Shown: positions 43,665 to 53,476 of the stretch, one piece after another | Layout of the letters: every line of letters begins with the position of its first letter | Numbering within the stretch: position 1 is the stretch's first letter | Assembly (NCBI GenBank): GCA_027028145.1 | Contig: JALVJV010000011.1 | Location: 163,014 to 227,013 of the forward strand | Reading direction: 5' to 3' | Length of the DNA stretch: 64,000 nucleotides | Source: Archaeoglobaceae archaeon | GTDB lineage: Archaea; Halobacteriota; Archaeoglobi; Archaeoglobales; Archaeoglobaceae | Translations under genes and position numbers: made by a program | The notes under the pieces: generated by a model | The model's database searches: none | Told to the model about the DNA's origin: nothing | Seen by the model: the letters and a program-made list of their open reading frames with translations, nothing else

Positions 43665-44252
43665 ATGCTGGAAATACTGACGAATCCGGACGAATTTTTT
43701 AGGAAGCACGAGGACGTGAACTTCCTTACGGCACTTCTAATCGTTTTTACTTCCGCCGTTCTCGGAGCATTGATGATATACGCAAACTTGGACATAATCG
43801 AAAGCGAGATGATCAGACATCTCCAGCAGACGATTTCCATTGAGAAGGCGAGGCTGGTTTTCGAAATGATGAAATATTACTTCATGATCACACCCTTCAT
43901 CGGCGCCTTCGTGGGATGGTTGATAATATCCGGACTAATCCACATCGTCTCATCGGTATTGGGAGGGGAAGGAGAATTCTCCAAAACATTAAAGCTCACG
44001 GCTTTCGGCTACATTCCCAGCATAGTTCTGTTTCCGGTTAATTTTTCGATAGTTCGCATGACGCACGAATTCATGAACCCGCCACTCATGATAATCGGCT
44101 TTGCTTCGACAATCTGGCAGTTCCTAATACTTACGTTCGCCGTTAAGAATTGGAGGAAACTCGACACGACAAAAGCGGCAATATCCGTTGTTGTTCCACT
44201 CGTAGTCCTTACGGGATTGAGTCTAATGGGAAAGCTATTAAGACTGAGGTAG
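43665..44252 (+). CDS. Yip1-domain membrane protein
   Basis: 195 residues, five hydrophobic segments. [13 protein letters not shown] is the cytosolic N-terminus common in archaeal and bacterial Yip1-like proteins, and [27 protein letters not shown] is the conserved central loop. Function in archaea is unknown. A TATA-like GACTTAAATAGTC about 25-30 bases upstream makes the message nearly leaderless. Ten bases before ilvD. Confidence 0.75.
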   Translation: MLEILTNPDEFFRKHEDVNFLTALLIVFTSAVLGALMIYANLDIIESEMIRHLQQTISIEKARLVFEMMKYYFMITPFIGAFVGWLIISGLIHIVSSVLGGEGEFSKTLKLTAFGYIPSIVLFPVNFSIVRMTHEFMNPPLMIIGFASTIWQFLILTFAVKNWRKLDTTKAAISVVVPLVVLTGLSLMGKLLRLR

Positions 44253-44262
44253 AACTTATACC

Positions 44263-45906
44263 ATGCGTAGCGATATAGTTAAGAAGGGCGTAGAGAGGAC
44301 GGCTCATAGGGCTCTTCTAAAAGCTTTGGGTGTTTGCGATGAGGAAATGGGTAAGCCGTTCATAGGGATAGCGAACGCCTACAACACCGTAGTCCCGGGG
44401 CACATGCATCTCGATAAGATCACTCAGGCTGTGAAGGAAGGAGTTTACGCGGCTGGAGGAGTTCCATTTGAATTCGGCGTTATCGGCGTTTGCGACGGAA
44501 TTGCGATGGGGCACGAAGGCATGAAGTTCTCGTTGCCGACGAGAGAGTTGATAGCTGACTGCATCGAGGCTATGGTTCAGGCTCATCAGTTCGATGGGCT
44601 TGTAGTGGTTGGTGCTTGCGACAAGATAGTTCCGGGAATGCTCATGGCAGTTCTAAGGCTGAACATTCCAGCCATAGTAGTCTGCGGCGGAGCGATGTTG
44701 GCTGAGAAGGTGGGTGATAAAACCGTGACCATAAAGACAGCATTTGAAGCCGCTGGACTTTACAAATCCGGAAAGATAGACGACAAAACGCTGAAGCTAT
44801 ACGAGGACTTCTGCGCTCCCTACTGCGGGAGTTGTCAGGGGCTTTACACCGCAAATACCATGCAGATACTGACCGAAGCCTTGGGCTTATGCCTTCCCTA
44901 CTGTTCAACATCCCCGTGCGCATCATCGAGGAAGCTTAGAATTGCAAAGGAGAGCGGAAGGAGGATAGTCGAACTCGTCAAGCAGGACATCAAGCCTTTA
45001 GATTTCGTAACCGAAGAATCGTTCAAAAACGCAATAACCATGGACATGCTGATAGGCGGTTCAACGAACACCGTTCTTCATCTGCCAGCCATAGCGAGAG
45101 AGGCTGGAATAAAGTTGAGCTTGGATCTTTTCGATGAAATAAGCAGAAGGACACCGCATATTGTTGCAATAGATCCCGCATCGGAATTTACGATAGCGGA
45201 TTTGGATGAAAGCGGTGGAGTTCCCATGCTTATAAAGAAGGCTAAGGAACTGTTCAGCAACGAGATGACCGTAAGCGGAAAGAGGATCTACGAGATAGCG
45301 GATTCGGCTTTCGTCAGGGGGAGAGATATAATAAGAGATGTTTCGAATCCGATTCGCAAGGAAGGAGGCATAGCAATATTGAGGGGTAACCTCGCTGAGA
45401 GAGGCGCAGTCGTTAAGACCGCCGCGATAAGCGAGGACATGCTCAAGTTCGAAGGAACGGCCAAGGTTTTCGATTCCGAGCAGGAAGCTTTGAAATCGAT
45501 TTTGAACGGAGAGATCGAAGAGGGAGATGTTGTTGTGATAAGATACATGGGCCCCAAAGGCGCACCGGGTATGCCGGAGATGTTATTGCCTACAGCCGCC
45601 ATAGCCGGCATGGGATTGCGAAGGGTAGCTCTCATCACCGACGGCAGATTCAGCGGTGCTACGAGAGGGCCTTGCATAGGTCACGTTTCGCCCGAAGCTA
45701 TGGTAGGAGGAACGATCGCGCTCGTAGAGGATGGAGATCTGATCTCAATTGACATCCCAGCCAGAAAGCTCGAAGTGAAGGTTGATGCGGATGAACTCGC
45801 CAAAAGAAGGGAGAAGTGGAAGCCTAAGGAGAGAAAGCTTACGGGCTTTTTAGCCAAGTATGCGAAGTTAGTTGGTCAAGCGGATGAGGGGGCGGTTCTA
45901 ACTTAA
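44263..45906 (+). CDS. ilvD: Dihydroxy-acid dehydratase IlvD
   Basis: 547 residues. [57 protein letters not shown] (Fe-S cysteines) and the C-terminal [21 protein letters not shown] are textbook IlvD blocks. Removes water from dihydroxy-isovalerate and dihydroxy-methylvalerate, the third step of valine and isoleucine synthesis. Ten bases after the Yip1-like gene; the other ilv genes are outside the window. Confidence 0.96.
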   Translation: MRSDIVKKGVERTAHRALLKALGVCDEEMGKPFIGIANAYNTVVPGHMHLDKITQAVKEGVYAAGGVPFEFGVIGVCDGIAMGHEGMKFSLPTRELIADCIEAMVQAHQFDGLVVVGACDKIVPGMLMAVLRLNIPAIVVCGGAMLAEKVGDKTVTIKTAFEAAGLYKSGKIDDKTLKLYEDFCAPYCGSCQGLYTANTMQILTEALGLCLPYCSTSPCASSRKLRIAKESGRRIVELVKQDIKPLDFVTEESFKNAITMDMLIGGSTNTVLHLPAIAREAGIKLSLDLFDEISRRTPHIVAIDPASEFTIADLDESGGVPMLIKKAKELFSNEMTVSGKRIYEIADSAFVRGRDIIRDVSNPIRKEGGIAILRGNLAERGAVVKTAAISEDMLKFEGTAKVFDSEQEALKSILNGEIEEGDVVVIRYMGPKGAPGMPEMLLPTAAIAGMGLRRVALITDGRFSGATRGPCIGHVSPEAMVGGTIALVEDGDLISIDIPARKLEVKVDADELAKRREKWKPKERKLTGFLAKYAKLVGQADEGAVLT

Positions 45907-45937
45907 ATTTTTAATACTTTAAAATCTACTTAGGCAC

Positions 45938-46858
45938 GTGCTTCCCGACGTTCAATTTCTGAAGCCCGAAATACCGATCAAGCTGAACAGGGTTGGAGCG
46001 GTCGGTATTAAGAAGCTCGTTAAGGTGGATAGAGGTGATAGGAGACCGATAATTCTCATATCGAGCTTTGACGTTTTCGTTGATCTTCCACCGAGCATGA
46101 AGGGTGCGAACTTGAGCAGGAACTTCGAGGTCATAGATGACGTTTTGGAGAACCTCACGGCAAAGCCGGTAAAGAGGCTCGAAGATCTCTGCTTGAAGAT
46201 TGCGGAGATGTTGCTCGATAAACACGAGTATGCGACGAAATCCGAAGTAAAGATGAGATCGGAGCTAATACTGAAGAAGAGAACTCCGGTCACGGCTCAA
46301 AAAACGCAGGAAGTTGCTAAGATTTTGAGCGAGGCTGTGGTATGGAGGAACGGTAAGAAGAACGTGTTCGTAGGGGCTGAAATAGTTGGAATAACAGCAT
46401 GTCCGTGCGCTCAGGAGTTGGTTAAAGCCAAATCGGCTGAAAAACTTAGAAAATTGGGCTTTAGCGATGACGATATTAAAAAGATACTCGAAGTTATTCC
46501 GGTTGCGACGCACAATCAGAGGGGGAAGGCAACGATAAAGATGCAGGTGACCGACGATTTCTCTCCGCCCATCGATAAGTTGATTGAAATCGCGAAGAGG
46601 TCGATGAGCTACGAGGTTTACGAGGTTCTAAAGAGGGAGGACGAGCTTGAAGTCGTCTGGAAAGCCCATAAAAATCCGAGGTTCGTGGAAGACTGCGTCA
46701 GACTTATGGCAGGGTTCGTTGTCGAGGAATTTCCCGATGCGCCAGATGACATACTGGTTCTTTTCAGACAGGAGAACGAGGAGAGCATTCACCAGCACAA
46801 CGTCGTTGCGGAAAGAATTGCAACGATGGGAGAGCTCAGGAGGGAGCTATCTTATTAG
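45938..46858 (+). CDS. mptA: GTP cyclohydrolase MptA
   Basis: 306 residues. FolE2/MptA family: [27 protein letters not shown] at the start, [15 protein letters not shown] near residue 150 (metal-site Cys), [15 protein letters not shown], and [18 protein letters not shown] at the end. In archaea it opens GTP to a cyclic phosphate on the way to the methanopterin-type C1 carrier used by Archaeoglobales. GTG start with a TTTTTAATACTTTAAAAT stretch in leaderless position. Overlaps the convergent ABC ATPase gene by 12 bases. Confidence 0.92.
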   Translation: MLPDVQFLKPEIPIKLNRVGAVGIKKLVKVDRGDRRPIILISSFDVFVDLPPSMKGANLSRNFEVIDDVLENLTAKPVKRLEDLCLKIAEMLLDKHEYATKSEVKMRSELILKKRTPVTAQKTQEVAKILSEAVVWRNGKKNVFVGAEIVGITACPCAQELVKAKSAEKLRKLGFSDDDIKKILEVIPVATHNQRGKATIKMQVTDDFSPPIDKLIEIAKRSMSYEVYEVLKREDELEVVWKAHKNPRFVEDCVRLMAGFVVEEFPDAPDDILVLFRQENEESIHQHNVVAERIATMGELRRELSY

Positions 46859-47668
46859 CGAAAAGTATATGTCCTCCAATCTCGGCGTATCGACTTCGAT
46901 CTTGATGATCCTACCTTTTGGAACGATCTCCTTCAAAAATTCGTTCAAAGCGTCGACGTCATTCGTAGCGAACGTTTTCTCAACACCATCAAGCTTGTAA
47001 TGGAGAACGTATCTCTGCATACCCTTCAACTCCTCGAGATCTCCGTAGTATAGAATCCTTCCGTCCTTCATTATCGCGATCTTGTCGCACACGAACTCGA
47101 CGTAGTAGAGGTTGTGGGCCGAAAAGAGAATAGCCTTGTCCTTAAGACCTTTCATGAACTCCGCTATGAAGAGGGATGTTGAAGGATCGAGACCGCCTAT
47201 GGGCTCGTCGTATATCAGGTAATCGGGATCGTGTATCAACGATCGCGCAATCGACAGCTTCCTCTTCATACCCTTTGAGAACTCGGATATCCTTTTGTTT
47301 GGAATCTTAAGGGAACTTATCAGTTCCTCAGCTCTTCTCTCCGCTTTCCTTTTCTCGACACCGTAAAGTGAGGCGAAGAACATGAGATATTCGAAGGCGT
47401 TCATGTCTTCGTAGAGTGAATCCACTTCGGGAACGTATCCGATGTTCTTCTTCAGCCTGCTCTTATTCTTTAAAAAATCCATACCGTCGTATTCGACCTT
47501 CCCAGAGTCAGGCTTGAGCAGTCCGACCAGTATCTTTATTGTAGTAGATTTCCCGGCTCCGTTTTCGCCTATTAGTCCTAAGATCTCCCCTCTTTTTATC
47601 TCGAAGCCGATCCCTTTCAAGGCTAAGAAATCCCCGTATCTCTTGACGAGGTTTTCGACTACGAGCAT
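46847..47668 (-). CDS. ABC transporter ATPase, divergent from its permeases
   Basis: 273 residues. Walker [10 protein letters not shown] near residue 36, signature reading [15 protein letters not shown], Walker [15 protein letters not shown]-loop SAHNLYY, and a C-terminal extension of about 60 residues as seen in ABC-2 exporters. Walker B has Tyr-Asp (IYDEP) in the usual LLDEP position. Shares a single TATA region with the permease genes at 47720-50328, with which it presumably assembles. Confidence 0.9.
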   Translation of the reverse strand: MLVVENLVKRYGDFLALKGIGFEIKRGEILGLIGENGAGKSTTIKILVGLLKPDSGKVEYDGMDFLKNKSRLKKNIGYVPEVDSLYEDMNAFEYLMFFASLYGVEKRKAERRAEELISSLKIPNKRISEFSKGMKRKLSIARSLIHDPDYLIYDEPIGGLDPSTSLFIAEFMKGLKDKAILFSAHNLYYVEFVCDKIAIMKDGRILYYGDLEELKGMQRYVLHYKLDGVEKTFATNDVDALNEFLKEIVPKGRIIKIEVDTPRLEDIYFSLIR

Positions 47669-47686
47669 CGTATATGGGTCGACAGG

Positions 47687-47697
47687 ATTATATATAT
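47687..47697. promoter_or_regulatory. Shared TATA element of a divergent ABC-2 system
   Basis: ATTATATATAT; its self-complementary core TATATATA (47689-47696) is centred about 25 bases from the leftward ATPase ATG (47668) and about 28 from the rightward permease ATG (47720). No other TATA-like box is seen in the 51-base gap, and neither gene has a ribosome site, so both transcripts are probably leaderless from one box. Confidence 0.6.
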
Positions 47698-47719
47698 CGC
47701 TTATTCCATACTCATTATA

Positions 47720-49309
47720 ATGCTCAGGATAGCTCTGCTTGAGTTGAGAGCGAAAAGGAATTGGTCTAAGAGGTTTGCGGTATCATTGGCACTCCTTTCA
47801 GTTTTCGCAATCGTCGTATCCGTTCATTCGGTGCTGAGTGGTGTAAAGATAGATAGGGGAATCTACTCGATCAACGTCAAAATCGATGATCCGAAGTTCG
47901 TCAAGTCCGGGAATCCCGACATAACGATATACAACGGGATGATCGTCGTTAAAGGCGATCTTAAGTCTCTATCCGCTTACGACGAATTCAGGAATTACCT
48001 TAGAAGGGTTTACGATGAATGGGTAAGCGAGAGATACGGTAGCTCGGCTTTTCCGGTCTTAATTCGGATCGTTAGAATTCCCACGAAGGTTGAATTTGGC
48101 GGGGTAACCGCCGGAAAGCTGAAGGAGATCGCAAAAATCGTCAAAAAAGAAGAAAAAGCACCGAAAAAAATTGAGCAGAAAGAGGAAAGAAGAGAAATCA
48201 GCCCCGAGTTAATAAGAGGAGGAAAAGAGCTTAAAGCGGGCAATACTAAAGTAGAATCGAACTTTTTAACACCTGATGAGTTGAAACCTCCGAGTCTGTT
48301 GGTTAAGCTAATCTATGCGTTCAGCTTCGTAATTCCGATGTATTTCGTAATTCAGGTTTACTCGTCTTCGGCGATAGAGGACAAGATCAAGGGGAGATTT
48401 GAACTCCTGTTCGTTGCCGAGGATGAGTGGAAGGTAATCGTTGGAAAGATGCTACCCTACATCGTTTTGTCCGTAACATTAACGATCGCCATCATGATCG
48501 CTCTCGGAAAAAGCTTAGAGGGAATCGTATTTTTGATCCCGGTAATCTTATTTTTGATGGCATTAAGCACGTTCACGGCTATGATTTCGAGAAGCTACAA
48601 GGAGATGACGTTTTTGACGATAATGATCTCGATATTCATCACGACTTACCTCTTCATTCCAGCCGTCTTCACGGCGATACCGATGAGCAGGATATCCCCG
48701 ATAACGTTACTCCTCATATTCTTCGAATGCGGAAGTGTTAATATAAAGGAATATATAATTTCAACGTTGCAATTTTATTTAATGTCTCTTGTTCTCATCT
48801 ATCTTTCTCTGAACTCTCTTGAGATCATGCACTCCCAAGCCAATCCAATAGAAAAGATCGTTGAAATCTCAGCGGGAGTTGTTAAGAGTTATCCGGCTGT
48901 ATTCTTAGCATCTCTTCTCTCGATACCCTTCGTGTTCGTAATAGAGTTCTTCACCCTCTCAATAATATTCGCAATAAAGTTCGCGTTCGTAATCGTGATT
49001 TTGCTGATAGCTGTGATCGAAGAGTTCTTCAAAGGTCTTTTCGTATATTCGGCATTCAAAAACGGATTAAATCCATACGTTTCGGCGTTTTTATCGGCTG
49101 TCGGATTTCTAATAGGCGAGAAGATCGTTCTGTTTTCCTTCGTTCCAATCAAGTTCGTCGAGTTGATTCCCGTCCCCCTAATGGCTCACTTGATAGCATC
49201 TCTCCTGTTCGTTGCTACGCTGAGGTTCGGGTTTAGAAGGGCGTTGCTGGCTTCGTCCTCTTTCCATGCGTTATACGACGGGGTGATCCTGTGGAGTCTG
49301 TTAAGATAG
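47720..49309 (+). CDS. ABC-2 permease fused to PrsW/CPBP-like intramembrane protease domain
   Basis: 529 residues. The first 380 are an ABC-2 type permease: helix at about 15-38, a long external loop with a basic, Lys/Glu-rich linker (residues about 135-190), then helices starting at 195. From about 425 the sequence resembles PrsW-type glutamic intramembrane proteases: AVIEEFFKG with E434-E435 and K438, GFLIGEKIVLF (E467), MAHLIAS (H490) and SFHALYDG (H516). The join within one chain is unusual. Overlaps the next permease gene by 19 bases. Confidence 0.75.
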   Translation: MLRIALLELRAKRNWSKRFAVSLALLSVFAIVVSVHSVLSGVKIDRGIYSINVKIDDPKFVKSGNPDITIYNGMIVVKGDLKSLSAYDEFRNYLRRVYDEWVSERYGSSAFPVLIRIVRIPTKVEFGGVTAGKLKEIAKIVKKEEKAPKKIEQKEERREISPELIRGGKELKAGNTKVESNFLTPDELKPPSLLVKLIYAFSFVIPMYFVIQVYSSSAIEDKIKGRFELLFVAEDEWKVIVGKMLPYIVLSVTLTIAIMIALGKSLEGIVFLIPVILFLMALSTFTAMISRSYKEMTFLTIMISIFITTYLFIPAVFTAIPMSRISPITLLLIFFECGSVNIKEYIISTLQFYLMSLVLIYLSLNSLEIMHSQANPIEKIVEISAGVVKSYPAVFLASLLSIPFVFVIEFFTLSIIFAIKFAFVIVILLIAVIEEFFKGLFVYSAFKNGLNPYVSAFLSAVGFLIGEKIVLFSFVPIKFVELIPVPLMAHLIASLLFVATLRFGFRRALLASSSFHALYDGVILWSLLR

Positions 49310-50328
49310 CCCTGAAGGACTTAAGAAGTATTAAAAAGGAGAAGACGATACTGGTCGTTATACTACTTCTGTTCTTCGTAGCTTCGTTTTCGTCTTTAAT
49401 CATCGTTGGTCTTACGTTTCTGTATTCACCGGTTGGCTATGCAACGGCAAAAATTGGATTGGTAGGAAATGCACCCATATTTTCGTCGTTGGTTCATCCG
49501 ATCCGATACGATTCGCTCGAACAAGCTATTAAAGATCTCGTGAACGGTAAGATAGATGCCGTCGTCGTCTTTAATGAGAACGTTACCGGAACGAACTTCG
49601 TCACGATATATCTGCCCAAAGAGGACGTCAAATCTATCAAAGCAACGCTGTATCTAAGAAAGAAGCTAATGGAATACCAAGACATTCTCAGAAAACTCAG
49701 GGGGATTCCGACGCTCAATTTGAAGGTTTACGAAGATGGAAAGGAGATAGAAGTTCCGGAAGGCTTCTCTCTTCGTTTCAGATTCATATACGTTATGCTG
49801 ATACCTCTGCTCGCGGTAACGACTGCTGTAATATCTTCGGCGTTCATAATAGATTCGTTATGCGAGGAGATCGAAACAAAGACTTTGGATGTTCTACTTT
49901 CGGTGGTCGATCTTGGAGACGTCATCGTCGGCAAGTTCCTTGCGTCTTTTATCCTATCCGTTTTTCTTACGGTATTCTGGATGGTAATGCTTGCGGTGAA
50001 CGGTATAGAGATCCACAATTCCGCTTTGGCTATGGCAACATCGTTGTCGATCTGCCTTGTTATGATCGCGCTGTCTCTGGCAATTTCGGCGTTTACGATT
50101 AACAGAGAGAAGTCCCAGTTTGTATTTTCGATCGTTGCCGTGTCGGTCATCATGCTCATGTTTTCAACGCCTATTTCACCCGTGGGTCTTCTCGTAAGAT
50201 TATCCGCCGGATCGAGTTTCAACTTCATCGAGCCGATAGTCTACCTTGCGGTGTCGGCTTCGGCGGTGTTGTCATCCCTCTTCACAGCCGAAAAACGCTT
50301 AAACAAATCGATCGGTTTGGAAATATGA
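49291..50328 (+). CDS. ABC-2 type permease
   Basis: 345 residues. One N-terminal helix (VVILLLFFVASFSSLIIVGLT), a large outside domain (about 45-165), then five or six helices, the layout of ABC2_membrane_3 permeases. SLCEEIETKTLDVLLS near residue 190 is the conserved coupling stretch of the family. GTG start inside the previous gene; its own stop overlaps purE by four bases. Second membrane subunit of the system encoded at 46847-50328. Confidence 0.85.
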   Translation: MESVKIALKDLRSIKKEKTILVVILLLFFVASFSSLIIVGLTFLYSPVGYATAKIGLVGNAPIFSSLVHPIRYDSLEQAIKDLVNGKIDAVVVFNENVTGTNFVTIYLPKEDVKSIKATLYLRKKLMEYQDILRKLRGIPTLNLKVYEDGKEIEVPEGFSLRFRFIYVMLIPLLAVTTAVISSAFIIDSLCEEIETKTLDVLLSVVDLGDVIVGKFLASFILSVFLTVFWMVMLAVNGIEIHNSALAMATSLSICLVMIALSLAISAFTINREKSQFVFSIVAVSVIMLMFSTPISPVGLLVRLSAGSSFNFIEPIVYLAVSASAVLSSLFTAEKRLNKSIGLEI

Positions 50329-50801
50329 AAGCGGTTATCATAATGGGTTCGAAGTCCGATTTGGAGTTCGCAAAGAAGATTGCGGAGAAGTTGGAGTATT
50401 TCGGAGTAGAATACGAAATGAGGGTGGCTTCGGCACACAAAACACCGGAAAGGTTGCTTGAGATTCTAAAGGAGTATGATAGGGTCGTTTTCGTTACGGT
50501 TGCCGGCAGAAGCAACGCCTTGAGCGGATTCGTAGATGCAAATACTTCGAATCCGGTAATAGCATGTCCTCCTTACAGCGATAAGTTCGGAGGAGCAGAC
50601 GTGTTCTCATCTCTTAGAATGCCCTCTGGTGTTGCTCCGATGGTGATCTTAGAGCCGGAGAACGCCGCTTTGGCTGTTGCAAAGATCGTAGCGCTTTACG
50701 ATGAAAAAGTTCGAAGGAAGGTCGAGGAATATCAGAAGATAAAGAAGGAAGAGGTCGTGAAGGCTGACGAGGAGTTGAGGAAGCATGGAGGTCGAAGTTA
50801 A
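50325..50801 (+). CDS. purE: Phosphoribosylaminoimidazole carboxylase PurE, class II type
   Basis: 158 residues. MGSKSDLEFAKKIAEKLEYFG, RVASAHKTPERLL, then VAGRSNALSGFVDANTSNPVIACPP and DVFSSLRMPSGVAPMVILEPENAAL. These blocks match class II PurE, as in the carboxylase half of animal PAICS (VAGRSN, CPP, SSLRLPSG), not bacterial class I (GAGGAAHLPGM). Class II carboxylates AIR directly with CO2 and needs no PurK. Starts in a four-base overlap with the permease gene, an odd partner, and overlaps the CYTH gene by 17 bases. Confidence 0.93.
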   Translation: MKAVIIMGSKSDLEFAKKIAEKLEYFGVEYEMRVASAHKTPERLLEILKEYDRVVFVTVAGRSNALSGFVDANTSNPVIACPPYSDKFGGADVFSSLRMPSGVAPMVILEPENAALAVAKIVALYDEKVRRKVEEYQKIKKEEVVKADEELRKHGGRS

Positions 50802-51297
50802 GTTTAAAGCCGACAGAAGTGTTGAGGAGAAAATCAAAGAGATCGTGAAGTTCGTGTGCGAGAAGGTTGAGGAGGATCTATACTTTAACTCTCCCGCTAG
50901 AGATTTCTGGGAAAGCGACGAAGCCTTGAGAATTAGAAGAGATGGGGAGGGTGTGAAGATAACGTATAAAGGTCCGAAGATCGATAAAGAAACGAAGACG
51001 AGAGATGAAATCGAAATCGAGGTTGACGACTACGACAAAGCAGTTGAGTTGCTGAACAGACTCGGATTCAGAACTGTTAGAAGGGTTGTGAAGAGGAGAA
51101 AGATATACAGCATCGAAGACGTTACGATCTGCTTTGACGACGTCGAGGGTTTGGGAACGTTCGTTGAAATAGAAGTCAAGTCGGATGACTTGGAGTCGGC
51201 AAAGCGCAAGGTCTTTGAGGTTGCAAAGCTCTTGGGATTCGACCCTTCAAGCTCGATAAGGGAATCCTACTTGGAACTGCTTGAGGAATCAGAATAG
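50785..51297 (+). CDS. CYTH-domain protein (class IV adenylyl cyclase/triphosphatase family)
   Basis: 170 residues. The signature ExExK appears as MEVEVKF at the N-terminus, followed by the basic and acidic strands of the triphosphate tunnel (RIRRDGEGVKITYKGPK, TRDEIEIEV, VKRRKIYSIEDVTICFDDVEGLGTFVEIEV). Members cleave inorganic or organic triphosphates or act as CyaB-type cyclases; archaeal ones are mostly unassigned. Coupled to purE by overlap. Confidence 0.85.
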   Translation: MEVEVKFKADRSVEEKIKEIVKFVCEKVEEDLYFNSPARDFWESDEALRIRRDGEGVKITYKGPKIDKETKTRDEIEIEVDDYDKAVELLNRLGFRTVRRVVKRRKIYSIEDVTICFDDVEGLGTFVEIEVKSDDLESAKRKVFEVAKLLGFDPSSSIRESYLELLEESE

Positions 51298-51298
51298 C

Positions 51299-52306
51299 TC
51301 AATCGATATACTTCGATTTCAGTAACTTGACGTTAACGAGCAATCCGACGAAGATGTTCGTGTAATACGTTATGAACCTCCAGATAGCAACGAGAACTCC
51401 CAAAACAGCCTGAGGAACGAACTTCGAGTATAGATAGACCATCCCGGCTTCCGCAATTCCACTGCTTCCGGGTGTGAGCGGGATGAGGGAGATGATGACG
51501 AGTATGAACTGAGCCGTAATCGAAAGTAAAAAAGCCGGATTCTGATTTAAAGCCAAGAGGATGATGGACGGAACCAAGAATTCCGGAAACCAGATTAAGG
51601 CAGTATAAAGGATTGACAGGGCGATCTTATCAGCCGGATTTTTCAGCATGTCAACGAGGGCGTTTCTGAACATCAAGGACTCTTCTTTAACTCTATTAGC
51701 TATTTTAACGGCTTTTTCCTCTCCGAACCTCTTCAGCTTCGAGTAAAGCCAGTTCGAAAGTTTGGTGATATTTCTTTCATCCTTTACGATTAGATACAGA
51801 AAGAGCAAAAAGCCGATCAGGCATACGGTAAATATCGCTCCAACCTCGAAGCCGAACTTCGTTGCGAAGCCCGAGATGATGAGGAAAAATATAAGTGCTA
51901 CGGCGAAGAATATGGCATCCAACAGTCTTTCGGCTAAAACGACTGCCGTTGCAGAGCCGAGCGGTATTCTGTCGGAGAGCATCTTAATTCTCAGCGGTTC
52001 TCCTCCGGCTGAAGACGGCGTTATCGCGGCTAAGAATGTGCTCGCGATTGAGATCTCCAACGCGTATCCCAAAGGTATGTCCGCTTTGAGTAAAGATGTC
52101 AGCTGTTTAAGCCTTACTCCCCAAAAGAACCAAAACAAAGAGTGCATGAACAAGGCTAAAACTAAAAACCGCCAATCCGCTTGAAATATGATCTTCCAAG
52201 TTACCTTCGTTTCCGTAAGCTTGAAGATTACGACAATAGTAATTACGCTTACAATCAGACCGATAAGCATCGGTTTCACTGTGGAACTCTTTTTATCGGA
52301 CTCCAT
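51299..52306 (-). CDS. Flippase-like membrane protein (LPG_synthase_TM/UPF0104, AglD-related)
   Basis: 335 residues, about eight helices. AISTFLAAITPSSAGGEPLRI-type block near residue 85-107 and LIPLTPGSSGIAEAGMVYLY near residue 285 are the two family hallmarks. Related parts occur in AglD of haloarchaea and in lysyl-phosphatidylglycerol synthases; a lipid-linked sugar flippase or transferase role is usual speculation. ATG 52306 follows GGGGAGAGG and overlaps the upstream glycosyltransferase gene by 31 bases, so the two are coupled. Confidence 0.82.
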   Translation of the reverse strand: MESDKKSSTVKPMLIGLIVSVITIVVIFKLTETKVTWKIIFQADWRFLVLALFMHSLFWFFWGVRLKQLTSLLKADIPLGYALEISIASTFLAAITPSSAGGEPLRIKMLSDRIPLGSATAVVLAERLLDAIFFAVALIFFLIISGFATKFGFEVGAIFTVCLIGFLLFLYLIVKDERNITKLSNWLYSKLKRFGEEKAVKIANRVKEESLMFRNALVDMLKNPADKIALSILYTALIWFPEFLVPSIILLALNQNPAFLLSITAQFILVIISLIPLTPGSSGIAEAGMVYLYSKFVPQAVLGVLVAIWRFITYYTNIFVGLLVNVKLLKSKYID

Positions 52307-53244
52307 TCGATTCCTCTCCCCTTAACGTATTTCGCCACGGCGCATATTGCGGAATACTGCAACAGCACGGTATGAATCAGTAAGCCGAAAGTTACTAAAA
52401 CTTTTTTAAAGCTTCTGAATTTGTAGAAAAGGAGAGGCGGAGCTAAAATCAGAAAGGGTATCAGCAGAATTATCGCGTATGTTAACGTTAGGGCGGAAGT
52501 CCAAGAGAGTATAAATCCCCAGTTTTTCGTAGCTCTTACGCACTTCCAGTATCTCCACAGTTGCAATCCGCCGTAATACCACCTCTTCCTCTGACTTACA
52601 AGATCTTTCCAGCTCAGAGGAGCTTGTTCGTATACCCTCGTTTCCTCAACCAAGATTGCCCTATAGCCCATGCAGTGCATCCTCGTTGCGAAATCCGCAT
52701 CTTCCGTTATCGCATCCTCGTTCAGCCTATACTTCATAAGATATTCAGCCCTAAGAACGCCTATGAGCCCGTTGAACTGCCTGAACCTCGACTTCTTCAG
52801 AAGGAAGTTTATTAAGTAGTATTCGGCTTCAACCGTTTGAGATACGAGATTTACCGGATTCGAGATGTATCTTCGCGAGGACGCGATGTAGGCTTTTTCA
52901 TCCCGCTCAAGGGCTTCAACGCACTTGACGATGAAGTTTCTTTCGGGACGAGAATCCACATCGAATATCGCTATGTAATCCGGGTTGAAATCTCTAAGAT
53001 AATCCAAGGCATCGTTTATTGCCCCTGCTCTCTTACCCCTCGTCGTATTCCTCTCCAAAACTTCGACGCCCAACTCCCTAAGCTTTTCGCACCTCTCATC
53101 CTTCGGGCTATTTTTATCGACAACGTAAACGATCTTGAACTCAAAGCTATCGTAATCCAAAGATAGAAGGTGTTTTGCGGAATTTAGAAGGATTTCCAAA
53201 GGCTCGAAGGGGGAAACCGGCACGACAACGGCGATTTTACTCAT
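52276..53244 (-). CDS. Family 2 glycosyltransferase, membrane bound
   Basis: 322 residues. AIFDVDSRPERNF (DxD) near residue 95, ITEDADFATRMHC near 185, QRKRWYYGGLQLW (QxxRW) near 223, two C-terminal helices. Cellulose-synthase-like layout. Coupled to the flippase-like gene downstream by overlap, and starting within the last eight bases of the small gene upstream. Together probably build and move a lipid-linked sugar. RBS GGGTGG before ATG. Confidence 0.88.
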   Translation of the reverse strand: MSKIAVVVPVSPFEPLEILLNSAKHLLSLDYDSFEFKIVYVVDKNSPKDERCEKLRELGVEVLERNTTRGKRAGAINDALDYLRDFNPDYIAIFDVDSRPERNFIVKCVEALERDEKAYIASSRRYISNPVNLVSQTVEAEYYLINFLLKKSRFRQFNGLIGVLRAEYLMKYRLNEDAITEDADFATRMHCMGYRAILVEETRVYEQAPLSWKDLVSQRKRWYYGGLQLWRYWKCVRATKNWGFILSWTSALTLTYAIILLIPFLILAPPLLFYKFRSFKKVLVTFGLLIHTVLLQYSAICAVAKYVKGRGIEWSPIKRVPQ

Positions 53245-53464
53245 AAACCACCCTTTTCATACTTTCCATAACATCCAAAAGCTTCTTTTCGAAGTTTACG
53301 GCATCATTTAGCAGTTCCTTCAGCCCGAACTCCTCGATTTCATCCTTCATTTCGGGATGGGAGTTTATGAAGTCCTCCAAGCACGTGATTATCGATCTTA
53401 TATCTCCGTAAGCTTCGTTCAGCAGAGCCAACATCAGCATGACCCTCGACTTCCGATCGAACAT
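53237..53464 (-). CDS. Small helical protein, unknown
   Basis: 75 residues, all predicted helix (LLNEAYGDIRSIITCLEDFINSHPE ... LKELLNDAVNFEKKLLDVMESMK split by a turn), acidic. No family recognised. GGAGGTG ribosome site formed just past the cbf5 stop, and its own end overlaps the glycosyltransferase start by eight bases, so it is real and part of the leftward unit. Might be a helical adaptor for the glycosyltransferase. Confidence 0.7.
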   Translation of the reverse strand: MFDRKSRVMLMLALLNEAYGDIRSIITCLEDFINSHPEMKDEIEEFGLKELLNDAVNFEKKLLDVMESMKRVVYE

Positions 53465-53476
53465 TACCTACACCTC

